Source of the DNA: Achromobacter sp. Bel
Lineage (GTDB): Bacteria > Pseudomonadota > Gammaproteobacteria > Burkholderiales > Burkholderiaceae_B
Assembly (NCBI RefSeq): GCF_012928505.1
Contig: NZ_JABBJN010000014.1
Location: forward strand, 59,062-123,061
Direction of reading: 5' to 3'
DNA length: 64,000 nucleotides
This document shows, piece after piece, positions 8,876-18,318 of the stretch (its first letter is position 1; every line of letters begins with the position of its first letter). The notes beneath the pieces were generated by a model. It saw nothing but the letters and a program-made list of their open reading frames with translations. It was not told where the DNA came from and did no database searches. Position numbers and translations under genes: made by a program.

Positions 8876-10735
8876 TCAATAGGCCGGCGAGGCCTGCGGC
8901 AGGGCCAGCATTCGGGACGCCGAATCATGGCTTTGGTCGCGCAGCTTGAAGCGCGCCACCGTGTCGGCCAGCACCCGCGCCTGGTCGCTGAGCATGGCGG
9001 ATGCGGCGGCCGACTCTTCCACCAGGGCGGCATTCTGCTGCGTCGCCTGATCCATGTCTGCCACGCTGCGGTCGATCTGGCTGATGCCGACGCTTTGCTC
9101 TGTCATCGCGCCGTGGATCTCGGTCACCAGCCGCTGCACGCGCGAAATGCCTTCGACGATCTCGCCCATCGTGGAGCCGGCGGCCTGCACGCGTTCGGTG
9201 CCGCTCTTGACGTTCTCGACCGACGCCTGGATGAGGGTGCGGATCTCTTGCGCCGACGCCGCGCTGCGTTGCGCCAGGGTACGGACTTCGCCCGCCACCA
9301 CGGCGAAGCCGCGGCCTTGCTCGCCGGCGCGCGCCGCTTCGACAGCCGCGTTCAGCGCCAGGATGTTGGTCTGGAAGGCGATGCCGTCGATCACGCTGAT
9401 GATTTCGGTGATGCGCTGCGACGATTGCGAAATCGCGCTCATCGTCGTCACCGCGTCCGTGACGACCTGGCCGCCGCGTTCCGCGGCCGAGCTGGCTTCC
9501 GTGGCGAGACGCGTGGCGTGCTGCGCGGCCTCTTCCGTCTGGCGGACGCTGGAGGTCAGCTGCGTCAGCGCCGACGAGGTTTCCTGCAAGGAGCCCGCCG
9601 AGGTCTCGGTGCGCTGCGACAGGTCGCGGTTACCCATGTCGATTTCGCTGGTGGCGGCGGACATCGAATGCACGCCCGTACGCACGTCCAGCATCACAGT
9701 GCTGATTTTGTCGACAAACGCGTTGAACGACGAGGAGATCTGCGCCACCTCGTCGTGGCCCACGACGTCCAGGCGGTGCGTCATGTCGCCGTCGCCGGAC
9801 CCGATGGTGTCCATCGCGTCGCGCACGGCCGACAGGCGCTTGAACGCGCGGGACGTCACCACGCTGGCGATCGCGACAGCCACCAGCGTCAGCACCACCA
9901 GCGAGATCAGCGTGGCGTTCAGCACCTGCGTCAAGCCGGCGGTGGCCTCGGCGCTGTCCAGCGCGATGACCAGCGACCAATCCGTGCCCGGGATGCGACG
10001 GACCTTCAGCAACTTCGGCACGCCGTCCAGATTGACCGTCAGGGGCTCGGCGCCGTCTCGCAACATGGCAGACAGCGCGGCAGCGGTCAATTCCGGCGCC
10101 ACGTCGGTGGAGGGTTTAAGCGCCAGCTTGTCGTTCACGTGCGCAATGACCTGCCCGTCGGTCGCCACCACGAAGGCCAGGCTGGACGGCGTGGGGCGGA
10201 TGGCGCGGATGATGTTCTGGATGCCGTCCAACGGGACGGCGCCGCTCAGCACGCCCGTGGTCTGGCCGCCGCGGATCATCGGCGTGGTGAACGCCACATA
10301 GAGTTTGCCCGTGCCCGAATCGCCATACGGCTTGGTGACCGTCAGCTTGCCCGCTGCCACTGCGCTCTTGTACCAGGGGCGCGCAGTCGGGTCGTAGTCG
10401 GCCGCCACCTGCGTGGTCGAGAAAAAGGTCTTGTCGGACCAGCCGATGGTGGAAATGGGAAAACCGTTGGTTTCGCCCATCAATTTGGTGAGGCCGCGCG
10501 GGTCGCCCTTTTCCACCACCGCGGCGGTGGCGACAACGGCCTGGGCCTTGTCCTCGGACCAGCGTTCAATGGCGCTGGCATTGCCGGCGGCAATGGCGTC
10601 CAGATTGCCGGAGATCGTCGCCATCATGTTGCTGCGGACGATCTGGTAGGTCGTGATCCCGGACAGGACCAGGGCACCGACAACGGTAAAGCAAGTAATC
10701 AACAGGATCCGGTTGCGCAACGAGGTAATTTTCAT
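8876..10735 (-). CDS. Methyl-accepting chemotaxis protein with periplasmic dCache domain
   Basis: The 619-residue chemoreceptor has a transmembrane helix at about residues 9-31, a periplasmic double-Cache domain to about residue 270 and a second helix at about 275-297. A HAMP linker and the long cytoplasmic four-helix bundle follow. The kinase-contact tip is visible as [20 protein letters not shown] followed by [15 protein letters not shown]. The Cache domain contains [12 protein letters not shown], resembling the amine/amino-acid-binding signature of dCache_1AA sensors, so an amino acid or related ligand is plausible. The start ATG follows AATAAGGCAAGC. No che genes are in this window. Confidence 0.9.
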   Translation of the reverse strand: MKITSLRNRILLITCFTVVGALVLSGITTYQIVRSNMMATISGNLDAIAAGNASAIERWSEDKAQAVVATAAVVEKGDPRGLTKLMGETNGFPISTIGWSDKTFFSTTQVAADYDPTARPWYKSAVAAGKLTVTKPYGDSGTGKLYVAFTTPMIRGGQTTGVLSGAVPLDGIQNIIRAIRPTPSSLAFVVATDGQVIAHVNDKLALKPSTDVAPELTAAALSAMLRDGAEPLTVNLDGVPKLLKVRRIPGTDWSLVIALDSAEATAGLTQVLNATLISLVVLTLVAVAIASVVTSRAFKRLSAVRDAMDTIGSGDGDMTHRLDVVGHDEVAQISSSFNAFVDKISTVMLDVRTGVHSMSAATSEIDMGNRDLSQRTETSAGSLQETSSALTQLTSSVRQTEEAAQHATRLATEASSAAERGGQVVTDAVTTMSAISQSSQRITEIISVIDGIAFQTNILALNAAVEAARAGEQGRGFAVVAGEVRTLAQRSAASAQEIRTLIQASVENVKSGTERVQAAGSTMGEIVEGISRVQRLVTEIHGAMTEQSVGISQIDRSVADMDQATQQNAALVEESAAASAMLSDQARVLADTVARFKLRDQSHDSASRMLALPQASPAY

Positions 10736-10892
10736 GCTTGCCTTATTTCAGCCACTGCCCATATCGGAGGACACGGGTCCGCGGCCTGCCGGTGAAAACC
10801 GGTAGCCACGATGGACTTACGGCATGCCGGGCCGGGACTTTAGGGTAAACCCTTGAGTTTTCGGCAATTACCTGTTTCCAGGGATAGCCACC

Positions 10893-11636
10893 GTGCCCAC
10901 GCCCTCCTCACAATTAGAATCGGGCGATCCTGCCTTTCCTGCCCTCCCCCTTATGTCCGACACCCTGCAAGCCCCCGAACTCACCCTGCCGGCGCCGGTG
11001 CTGCTGGTGGAAGACGAACCCCTGGTCTGCCGCCGGCTGGAAGGACTGCTGCTGCAACTTGGGTATCAGCCCGACGCCCTGGTCTACGCCGGGTCGCTGG
11101 CCGAGGCGCGGGCCTGCCTGGCCAACCAGCCGGTCGCGCTGGCGCTGGTGGACCTGGGCCTGCCGGACGGCAGCGGCATCGACCTGATCGCCGAGATGCA
11201 CGCGGCCGACCCCGGCCTGGCCATCCTGGTCATTTCGGCCTGGTGCACGGAAGACGCGATCCTGGCCGCGCTGCGGGCCGGCGCCACGGGCTATGTGCTG
11301 AAAGAACGGGACGACATCGAGGTCGCGCTGTCCTTGCGCAGCGTGTTGCGGGGCGGCGCCCCGATCGACCCGTTTGTCGCCCGCCGCATCATCGAAGAAC
11401 TGCGCCCTCGGCCCACGGAACCCCCCGGCTTGGCAAGCGGTGAGATACTTAGCCCCCGCGAAAGCCAGATCCTTCGCCTGGTGGCCGAAGGGCTTGCCAA
11501 CCGCGAAATCGCCGAACAGCTGTTCCTGTCGCGCTACACCGTCGAATGCCACATCAAGCACATCTACCGCAAACTGGCAGTCTCCTCGCGCACGCGGGCG
11601 GTGCATGCCGCGCGCGCGCGGGGCTTGCTGGACTGA
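10893..11636 (+). CDS. NarL/LuxR-family response regulator
   Basis: The 247-residue product is a receiver domain followed by a LuxR-type helix-turn-helix. The receiver has the acidic pair in LLVEDEP, the phosphoacceptor Asp in LALVDLGLPDGSG, and the switch Lys in GYVLKERDD. The output domain reads LSPRESQILRLVAEGLANRE, with the recognition helix in LSRYTVECHIKHIYRKL. The listed start is GTG 10893, with GGGA about 8 nt upstream. ATG 10953 (MSDTLQAPE) is a good alternative and gives a more usual N-terminus. The stop overlaps the following sensor kinase frame, indicating an operon. Confidence 0.88.
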   Translation: MPTPSSQLESGDPAFPALPLMSDTLQAPELTLPAPVLLVEDEPLVCRRLEGLLLQLGYQPDALVYAGSLAEARACLANQPVALALVDLGLPDGSGIDLIAEMHAADPGLAILVISAWCTEDAILAALRAGATGYVLKERDDIEVALSLRSVLRGGAPIDPFVARRIIEELRPRPTEPPGLASGEILSPRESQILRLVAEGLANREIAEQLFLSRYTVECHIKHIYRKLAVSSRTRAVHAARARGLLD

Positions 11637-13519
11637 GATGGCTGTCCGCGTGCTGGCTGGCACTGTGCGCCCTTCTGGCCCCGGCCCTTGCCGGAGCCGC
11701 GCCCGCCTCGCCTGCGGCCTGCACGGTCCAGGTACTGTCCATCGCCGCCGCCCAGGGCGCGGCCGACGGCAGCCGGCCTGACGCCGCGCCCTGGCTGCCG
11801 GTCACGCTGCCCGACGACTGGACGAAGCGGTGGCCGGACTACAGCGGCACGGTCTGGTACCGCATCGACTGGCAGCGCCAATGCCCCGGCGCGCCCGCCG
11901 GACCGGTCGGCCTGACGCTCGAATCCGTGGTCATGGCCGGCGAGATCTTCATCAACGATGAACTGATCTGGCGCGATCCGCACCTGACGGAGCCGCTATC
12001 GCGCAGCTGGAACATGCCGCGCTACTGGCGCCTGCCCGAAGCCTTGCTGCACGACGGCGTGAACACGCTGTGGGTGCGCGTGGTCGGCCTTTGGCAACAG
12101 ACGCCGGGCTTGGGCCCGGTCCACCTGGGCGGATCGCGGGCCATGCAGGCCCTGCAGGAAGACCTGTGGTGGACGAACCGCACCCTGTACGTGCTGAACC
12201 TGATCGTCTCCGGCGTTCTGGGCGCGCTGTTCTTCTGCATCTGGATCGTCCGCCGCGAACAGACTACCTATGGCTGGTACGCGCTGATGGCGCTGTTCTG
12301 GGTGCTGTTCGTCGCCAACGTGCTGGCGACGGACCCCTGGCCGTTCGCCAGCACCCTGGCGGCGGCCCGCGCCAACGCCATGGCCCTGGTGCTGTATGCG
12401 GCCTGCTTCTGCCTCTTCATCTGGCGCTTCGGCGAACAATCGCTGCCTCGCGCCGAACGCGCGCTGTGGGTCGCCTCGGCCGCGATGCTGGCCATGTTGG
12501 CGTTCACGCCAGATACCGCGCTGCCTCAAGCGTTGACCGCGGGCGTGTTGGGAAGCGCCGCCATTTTCCTGGGCAACTGCCTGCAGTTCTCCTGGCATGC
12601 ATGGCGCACGCGGCGACCGGAACACCGCATACTGGCGGCCTGCCTGCTGATCATCTTCGCCGTCATCATTCACGACTTGCTGCTGATGATGAAACTGATC
12701 AGCCCCGGGCCGACCTACACCTCGGTTTCCAGCATCGTCGTCACCCTCTGCATGTCCGCCATCCTGGGCATGCGTCATGCGCGCAACGTGCGGCGCATCG
12801 AACGCTTCAACCACGAACTGGCGGACGGCATCGCGCAGGCGCGCACTGAACTGGCCGACACCCTGGAGCGCGAGCACGCGCTGGCCATGAGCAACACCCG
12901 CCTGCAGGAACGGTTGCAAATCGCGCATGACCTGCATGACGGGCTGGGCGGATCGCTGGTCCGCATGATGGCCATGGTGGAACAAGCCAAGGCGCCGCTG
13001 CAGGGCCAGCAATTTCTGTCCATGCTGAAACTGCTGCGTGACGACCTGCGCCAAACGATCGACAGCGGCTCCAGCGCCGGCGTAAAGGTCCCTGCGACCC
13101 CTCCGGAATGGGCCGCCCCGCTACGGCACCGCTTCGTGCAGTTGTTCGACGAACTGGACCTGGATTCCAGCTGGCAGTTTCCGCCACAATGGACCACGCC
13201 GCCCTCCCCCCTGCAATGCCTGGCGCTGACCCGGCTGGTGGAGGAAGCCCTGACCAATGTGGTCAAGCACAGCCGCGCGCGCCGCGTGCAGCTGCAACTG
13301 CAACAGCCGGAACCGAACCTGCTGCGCCTGCGGATCGAAGACGACGGCGCTGGCTTCGACGTAGCGGCGGTGCGGCATGCCGGCGTCAGCGTCGGCATGC
13401 GCAGCATGCACGCCCGCATCGCCCGCGTGCAAGGGACGCTCGACATCTCGTCCGCGCCGGGCAAGACCGTGTTGACCGCTGTGCTGCAATTGCGCCCTGC
13501 CGCAGCGCAATCGGTCTAA
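11546..13519 (+). CDS. NarX-type sensor histidine kinase with 7TM-DISM-like input
   Basis: The sensor kinase has up to 657 residues. A signal-peptide-like segment (LSACWLALCALLAPALAGA) leads to a periplasmic jelly-roll domain (VWYRIDW...IFINDELIWRDP) like 7TMR-DISM extracellular modules, then about seven transmembrane helices. A coiled coil and a HisKA_3 box follow (IAHDLHDGLGGSL, phospho-His), then an HATPase with EEALTNVVKHSR and DDGAGF. The start is unresolved. ATG 11546 would overlap the upstream regulator by 91 nt with no ribosome binding site, and no ATG, GTG or TTG lies between it and the signal peptide. CTG 11633 or 11642 is possible. The cognate partner is probably one or both flanking regulators. 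Confidence 0.82.
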   Translation: MPHQAHLPQTGSLLAHAGGACRARAGLAGLRWLSACWLALCALLAPALAGAAPASPAACTVQVLSIAAAQGAADGSRPDAAPWLPVTLPDDWTKRWPDYSGTVWYRIDWQRQCPGAPAGPVGLTLESVVMAGEIFINDELIWRDPHLTEPLSRSWNMPRYWRLPEALLHDGVNTLWVRVVGLWQQTPGLGPVHLGGSRAMQALQEDLWWTNRTLYVLNLIVSGVLGALFFCIWIVRREQTTYGWYALMALFWVLFVANVLATDPWPFASTLAAARANAMALVLYAACFCLFIWRFGEQSLPRAERALWVASAAMLAMLAFTPDTALPQALTAGVLGSAAIFLGNCLQFSWHAWRTRRPEHRILAACLLIIFAVIIHDLLLMMKLISPGPTYTSVSSIVVTLCMSAILGMRHARNVRRIERFNHELADGIAQARTELADTLEREHALAMSNTRLQERLQIAHDLHDGLGGSLVRMMAMVEQAKAPLQGQQFLSMLKLLRDDLRQTIDSGSSAGVKVPATPPEWAAPLRHRFVQLFDELDLDSSWQFPPQWTTPPSPLQCLALTRLVEEALTNVVKHSRARRVQLQLQQPEPNLLRLRIEDDGAGFDVAAVRHAGVSVGMRSMHARIARVQGTLDISSAPGKTVLTAVLQLRPAAAQSV

Positions 13520-13735
13520 AATCCGTCCACGTTCCGAACCGGGGAGTCTCCCCGCCCAGGCCCATCCCGCGCGAAGCCCTCTCAGACCCGTGCAGCCCTC
13601 TATCGGCCCGTCTCCCTCCGCTCTCCCGCCCGCCTCACGCCACGCTGCCCGCATCCCCCCAGCGCAGGCATTGCGTGAACGCGTGACAGACATGCTGCCT
13701 GAGTCCGCCGCTTCCCCCCCTGACGGAGACGCCAA

Positions 13736-14371
13736 ATGAAGGCCGTACTGCTGGTCGACGATCACGCCATGTTCCGCGAAGCCCTTGCCATGGCGCTGGC
13801 GCACGCCATGCCGGCATTGACGGTGCACCCCGCCGCCAGCGGCCGGCAGGCGCTGGACGTGCTGGAGCGCCATAGCGGCATCGGCAACGTCATCATGGAT
13901 TACTACCTGCCCGACATGGCCGGGACGGAACTTCTCAAGCGCTTGCGCCAGCGGCGCTCGCAATTGCGCGTGCTCGTGCTGTCGGCCTCGCAGGACCCCG
14001 AAGACGAGCGCCGCGCGATCGAAGCCGGCGCGCAGGGATTTCTGAATAAATCGGCCAGTTGCCAGGAGCTGGCTGCGGCGCTGGAAGCGGTCAACGCGGC
14101 GGCGGCCCCACACGGCGCATCCACGACCGGCGCGCCAGCCGGATCACAGGATGAAGCCGTGCTGCTTCGCACCCTGACACCGCGCCAGAGCGAAGTGCTG
14201 CGGCTGATGTGCGACGGCCTGCGCAACAAGGAAATATCCGAACGCCTCAACATGACGGAAAAGACCGTCAAGACGCATGTGTCGGCCATCCTGGGCTCGC
14301 TGGGCGTGCTTAATCGTACGCAGGCGACACTTGTGGCTCGGCGCGGCGGCGTGTTCGGGAAGCCCGCTTAG
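13736..14371 (+). CDS. Second NarL/FixJ-family response regulator
   Basis: The 211-residue receiver plus LuxR helix-turn-helix starts MKAVLLVDDHAMFREALAMA. The phosphoacceptor Asp is in VIMDYYLPDMAG, with the switch region VLSASQ and Lys in GFLNKSAS. The output domain has LTPRQSEVLRLMCDGLRNKE and a recognition helix in MTEKTVKTHVSAIL. The start follows ACGGAGACGCCAA. It lies 216 bp after the sensor kinase, giving a regulator-kinase-regulator arrangement; nothing else was seen in that gap. The 3' end overlaps the convergent peptide-exporter gene by 62 nt, so the two transcripts are antisense there. Confidence 0.88.
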   Translation: MKAVLLVDDHAMFREALAMALAHAMPALTVHPAASGRQALDVLERHSGIGNVIMDYYLPDMAGTELLKRLRQRRSQLRVLVLSASQDPEDERRAIEAGAQGFLNKSASCQELAAALEAVNAAAAPHGASTTGAPAGSQDEAVLLRTLTPRQSEVLRLMCDGLRNKEISERLNMTEKTVKTHVSAILGSLGVLNRTQATLVARRGGVFGKPA

Positions 14372-16478
14372 GATCGCCGCTGTCGGCGGCGACCTTGCCG
14401 CCCACGAGCGCGATCTCTCGCCCCGCCGCGGCGATGGTGTCCGGCCGATGCGCCACGATCACCCGCGTCATGTCCAGGCGGGCGATGGCCAGGTTGACCA
14501 CCCTTTCCCGCGTGATGTCCAGATGGCTCGTCGCCTCGTCCAGAAACAGCAGCGCGGGTTGCTTGTACAGCGCGCGCGCCAGCAGCACCCGTTGCTTCTG
14601 CCCGCCCGACAATACCGTTCCCATATCGCCGACCAGCGTGTTGTAGCCCATGGGCATCGCGCAGATGTCGTCGTGGATAGCCGCGATCCCGGCGCATTCC
14701 GCGGCACGGTCGGGATCGTATTGTGGGTCAAAGAAGCTGATGTTTTCGGCGATGGATCCGGCAAACAGCACATCGTCCTGCAGCACGGTGCCCGCCATCC
14801 GGCGCAGGGTGGACGCGCCCATCCCGCGCACCGGCACGCCGTCGACGAGCACTTCGCCTTCGGTGGGCGTCAAGATGCCCAGCAGGATATTGATGAGCGT
14901 CGTCTTGCCGCCGCCGGACGGGCCGGTGATGGCAACCGATTCGCCCGGTTCGATGCGGAAGGTGATGTCGTCCAGCACGTAGGGCTCTTGCGGGCTGTAG
15001 CGAAAGCGCAGGTTGCGCACCTCGATGGCCGGCGACCGCGCCACGGCGCCATCCGCGCGCGGCATCTCGTCGGCAGGTTCCGGCGTTTCACGGACGATGT
15101 CGGCCAGGCGCTCGCCTTGCAGCCGCAGCATCTTCACGTCGACAAACTTGTCCAGCAACGCCGCCACCCGCTTGTCGAACAACGTCTTGTAGACCATGAA
15201 GGCCAGCAAGGCGCCGACGGTGAACTGGCCGTCCAGCACCAGCCTTGCGCCCAGCCACAAGATCGCGATCGACGACAGGCCGAACAGCAGTCCGTTGAAG
15301 GTGCGAAAGAACAGCGCCCATTTCTGCACGCGCAGGTCCGCATTGATCTCGTTGACCAACAGCGCCAGCCAGCGCGAACGCCGGTCATTCTGATGCTGGA
15401 AGAGCTTGATCGCCTTGACCCCGCGCACGGTTTCGAGGAAGTGCGATTGTTCTTTCGCGGCGTGGATGATGTGTTCTTCGGTGGCATACCGCAGCGACGC
15501 ATAGCCCGACCATCGCGCCAGCCCGTACAGTGTCATCGCGCCCACGGCGATCCACGCCAGCGGCGGGCTGTACAGGAACATCAGCACCAGCGTGATCACC
15601 ATGACGATGCCGTCCAGCACCGCCTCCAGGAACGACGTGGTGACGGTGCGCTGGATGGTGTCGATGGCGCCGAAGCGCGACACGATGTCGCCCAGATGCC
15701 GCTTTTCGAAGTAGCCGACCGGCAGCCGCAACAGGTGCGTGAAGACGTTGCTGCGCCATTGCAGGTTCAACGTCGTGCCCATGAACATCAGCATCCAGCT
15801 GCGCGCCACCGACGTCAGCTGCAGCATCACCATCAGCAGGCCGAACGCCAGCGCCAGCGTGGTGAGAAGATCGCGGTCGCCCGTGTTCAGCACATGGTCC
15901 ACCACCCATTGCAGGAAAAAGGGCTGAACCACCGTCAGCACTTCCAGCGCCAGCGCCAGCAGCATCACCTGCGAAAACGCCGCCCCCAGGCCCGAGACGC
16001 GCCCGGTCAGTTCGCGCAGCCGGACCGACTGGTTCTCGTTGGCCGTCTGGAAATCCGGCGTTGGCCAAAGCTCCAGCGCCACGCCCGTGTACGACGCGGA
16101 CAGCTCGCTGATGCTGCATTTCCGGACGCCCGAGGCGGGATCGATCAACGTGGCCGACCGCGCATTGATGTCGGTCAGCACCACGAAGTGATTGAATTCC
16201 CAATGCAGAATGCAGGGCAGCTTCAGTTTGCCGATGGCCCCCAGGCCTGCCTTGACTGGCCGGGACGCCAGCCCCAACTGGCCGGCCACATGGATCAGCG
16301 TCGCCAGCGTGGCGCCTTTGAGCGACACCGGAAATCGGCCGCGCAGGCTGGCCAGGCTTTGGTGGTGGCCGTGGAACCCCGCGACCATGCCCACGCAAGC
16401 CAGGCCGCATTCGGCGGCCTCGGTCTGCAGGAGCCTGGGCACCCGCCGTTTGACGCCCAGCGTCAGGCGATCAAGCAT
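14310..16478 (-). CDS. C39-peptidase-containing ABC transporter (CvaB/RaxB type)
   Basis: The roughly 722-residue exporter processes and transports double-glycine peptides. The N-terminal C39 peptidase has Gln18 (oxyanion), Cys24 in QTEAAECGLACV, His97 in HWEFNHFVVL and Asp113 in IDPASG. The membrane domain spans about residues 150-430. The ATPase has ITGPSGGGKTTL, LSGGQKQRVLLARAL, Walker B LLFLDEATSHLD and an H-loop in VIVAHRPDT. ATG 16478 lies 2 nt after the adaptor stop, so the genes are translationally coupled. All catalytic residues look intact. With the adaptor and the 59-residue precursor upstream it forms a complete inner-membrane microcin-type export unit; a TolC partner must be encoded elsewhere. 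Confidence 0.93.
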   Translation of the reverse strand: MLDRLTLGVKRRVPRLLQTEAAECGLACVGMVAGFHGHHQSLASLRGRFPVSLKGATLATLIHVAGQLGLASRPVKAGLGAIGKLKLPCILHWEFNHFVVLTDINARSATLIDPASGVRKCSISELSASYTGVALELWPTPDFQTANENQSVRLRELTGRVSGLGAAFSQVMLLALALEVLTVVQPFFLQWVVDHVLNTGDRDLLTTLALAFGLLMVMLQLTSVARSWMLMFMGTTLNLQWRSNVFTHLLRLPVGYFEKRHLGDIVSRFGAIDTIQRTVTTSFLEAVLDGIVMVITLVLMFLYSPPLAWIAVGAMTLYGLARWSGYASLRYATEEHIIHAAKEQSHFLETVRGVKAIKLFQHQNDRRSRWLALLVNEINADLRVQKWALFFRTFNGLLFGLSSIAILWLGARLVLDGQFTVGALLAFMVYKTLFDKRVAALLDKFVDVKMLRLQGERLADIVRETPEPADEMPRADGAVARSPAIEVRNLRFRYSPQEPYVLDDITFRIEPGESVAITGPSGGGKTTLINILLGILTPTEGEVLVDGVPVRGMGASTLRRMAGTVLQDDVLFAGSIAENISFFDPQYDPDRAAECAGIAAIHDDICAMPMGYNTLVGDMGTVLSGGQKQRVLLARALYKQPALLFLDEATSHLDITRERVVNLAIARLDMTRVIVAHRPDTIAAAGREIALVGGKVAADSGDPKRASRTRRRAEPQVSPAYD

Positions 16479-16480
16479 CG

Positions 16481-17728
16481 TCACAGTTTCCCCGACAATC
16501 GGTAGGCGGGATCGAACGCCCATTGATACAAGCGGCGCGTCTGCTGTAGCAAGTCCGCGTCCAGCCGCATCCCGGGCCGCAACGCCAGCGCCTGCCCCTG
16601 GGGCCCGTGCGCCGGCGTGTCCAGCGACACCGTGATCCGGTACATCGATTCCTTATCGCCCTGGCCCGCGGCGCCATCGATCATTTGCCATTCCGGCAGC
16701 GCGCTGCGCGTCACGGTCTGGACCACGCCGCGCTGCTGCCCGAAGGTCTGGTACGGGTAGGCCTCCAAACGGATCAGCACCGCATCGCCCGGCGCCACGA
16801 AGCCCACGGCGCGGCTGGGCGCGTACAGTTCGGCCAGCAACTTGGCGCCATCGGGCACGATCGTGGCCAGCGGGCGACGAGTATCCACCGCCTGCCCCAC
16901 CCCCGCCGTCATGGCGGTCAGCACGCCGGCCTGCGGCGCCGTCACGACGATGCGGCGCTTGGCTTCGCTCTGGGTCAGGTCCACCGCCACGCCTGCCAGG
17001 TCGCGGTCCAGCAGCGCCAGCTGATTCTGCTGACGCAGGGTCAGGTCGGCCAGCGAAGATTTCCGGTTGGCAAGGTCCATGGCGATGCCGATGCGGTCGC
17101 GCAGCAAGGCCTGCAACTGGTTGCGCTGCTCTAACAGTTCGGCGCGCTTCTGGTCGGATTCTTCGGGCGACAGGTAGCCCTTTTCCATCAGGTTGCGATA
17201 GCGCTGCGCGCTGTCCTCGGCCAATTTGATGCGGCTGCGCTGGCCCTCGATCTGGCGGTCGATCGCCGCTAACTGCAAGGTCAGGCCCGCCACGCCAGCG
17301 GCCAGGTTGCCCTGCTCGCCCTGCTGCAGCAGCACGGTCTTCTGGCGCGCCTGGCGCAGGCTGTCTTCACGCTGCCGGATTTGCCCGCTAATGGCTTGCT
17401 GCGTGTCGCCCAGTGCGCTTTGCTGGTCCCCCGACACGACATACAACACGTCGCCTGCATTGACATGCTGGCCCTCGCTGGCCAGACGCTCCAGCACCAC
17501 GCCCGCCTGCGGCACGTAGAGTTTGAGCAGGCCGGCGTCAGGCGCAAGCTGGCCGCTGACCGTCGCGCGCTTGGTATAGGTGCCGAACGCCAGGAACAGG
17601 CAAACCGCCAGCACAAAGCATCCCAACACCGCGGTGACCAACGCAAACGACACCGGCCGGATCAGGACGATGTCGCCCAGTCCGACGGAACGTTGCGCGG
17701 CAAGCGCCTGTTTTCGATAAAGCGACAT
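16481..17728 (-). CDS. HlyD/CvaA-type periplasmic adaptor of the peptide exporter
   Basis: The 415-residue membrane-fusion protein is very close in size to CvaA (413). The cytoplasmic N-terminus MSLYRKQALAAQR precedes one transmembrane helix at about residues 26-50. A lipoyl half-motif, a long coiled-coil hairpin (about 110-260) and a C-terminal beta-barrel with APQAGVLTAM and GDAVLIRLEAYPYQTFGQ follow. It should bridge the inner-membrane ABC exporter to a TolC channel. Its stop is 2 nt before the exporter start. The precursor gene is 129 nt upstream, separated by a short hairpin. Confidence 0.92.
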   Translation of the reverse strand: MSLYRKQALAAQRSVGLGDIVLIRPVSFALVTAVLGCFVLAVCLFLAFGTYTKRATVSGQLAPDAGLLKLYVPQAGVVLERLASEGQHVNAGDVLYVVSGDQQSALGDTQQAISGQIRQREDSLRQARQKTVLLQQGEQGNLAAGVAGLTLQLAAIDRQIEGQRSRIKLAEDSAQRYRNLMEKGYLSPEESDQKRAELLEQRNQLQALLRDRIGIAMDLANRKSSLADLTLRQQNQLALLDRDLAGVAVDLTQSEAKRRIVVTAPQAGVLTAMTAGVGQAVDTRRPLATIVPDGAKLLAELYAPSRAVGFVAPGDAVLIRLEAYPYQTFGQQRGVVQTVTRSALPEWQMIDGAAGQGDKESMYRITVSLDTPAHGPQGQALALRPGMRLDADLLQQTRRLYQWAFDPAYRLSGKL

Positions 17729-17829
17729 AGGCTAGCCCTGGGACATATTGCCTGGACCTCTACTCCCGGCAGAAGCGCCAGCGCGACCCGCTTGATCGGG
17801 CCGCCAGACTACGGAATCGGATTGCGGGT

Positions 17830-17852
17830 TGGCGCCTTGCCTGCCGGCGCCA
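17830..17852 (-). other. Intercistronic hairpin between peptide precursor and adaptor
   Basis: A 7-bp perfect stem, TGGCGCC against GGCGCCA, closes a 9-nt loop just after the precursor stop codon. No T-tract follows on the minus strand, so it is not a strong intrinsic terminator. A hairpin here commonly protects or partly terminates the upstream message, giving more peptide than transporter. That role is inference. Confidence 0.35.
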
Positions 17853-17857
17853 CCCAA

Positions 17858-18037
17858 TCACTTTTCGAAATAAAACGATCTTCCGTTGGCCAAGGGTCCG
17901 CTGGATTTAGGCACGAGCACGCCCGTGCGGCTCTGGCCCTGGCCGCCACTGATTTGCCCGATTTCTTCCTCGGTCAAGGGTTGGACTTCCCATTCCGGCA
18001 TCTTGTCCGTCGGATTCGGTTGGTGGGCTTTCTGCAT
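17858..18037 (-). CDS. Double-glycine leader peptide precursor (microcin/bacteriocin-like)
   Basis: The 59-residue precursor has a 32-residue leader ending LTEEEIGQISGG, which fits the LSxxELxxIxGG consensus at every key position (Leu -12, Glu -8, Ile -7, Ile -4, Gly -2 and -1). C39-peptidase exporters cut after this Gly-Gly. The predicted mature peptide is 27 residues, starts QGQSRTGVLV, ends RSFYFEK, has net charge about +3 and contains no Cys. The start ATG has AGGAG 7-8 nt upstream. It is transcribed towards the adaptor and exporter genes. I do not recognise the mature sequence. No immunity gene is visible beside it, so a signalling role is as possible as a toxin role. Confidence 0.85.
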   Translation of the reverse strand: MQKAHQPNPTDKMPEWEVQPLTEEEIGQISGGQGQSRTGVLVPKSSGPLANGRSFYFEK

Positions 18038-18318
18038 GAAGTTCTCCTGCTTGCTGACAAAGGAAGGCCGCGCCAGCGCCGGCCAAGCGGTCGCAGACGC
18101 CAAGCCCCCCTGCCCCATTGCGACGCTCAGAGGATAGGAGGGCTAAGCCGCCGGACTGCTCCTGGCGGACGGTATCAGCCCACCGGTGCAGGCGCATCGG
18201 TCTTTAGTCGTAGAGATCGGGTCCTGCCATCCGTCACCAAGCACATGGCGCGCGCCCCCCTTGCCCGGGTATATTCCCATTCGACAGAACGTTTCAAAAT
18301 CTAAAATTTCGTACGAAC
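18038..18318. promoter_or_regulatory. Divergent control region between peptide operon and hscC
   Basis: This 281-bp gene-free stretch must hold promoters for both the peptide operon (minus) and hscC (plus). On the plus strand a TATATT at 18270-18275 could be a -10 for hscC, but I find no matching -35. The stretch nearest hscC is AT-rich. No clear operator palindrome or RNA gene was seen. Confidence 0.4.

Noticed and set aside
8582..10795. A 737-codon open frame on the plus strand
   Set aside because: Antisense to the chemoreceptor, which has all expected domains. The translation has no recognisable motif.
14277..16505. A 742-codon open frame on the plus strand
   Set aside because: It is fully antisense to the ABC exporter, whose motifs are complete. 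The Arg/His/Gln-rich translation is typical of a shadow frame in GC-rich DNA.
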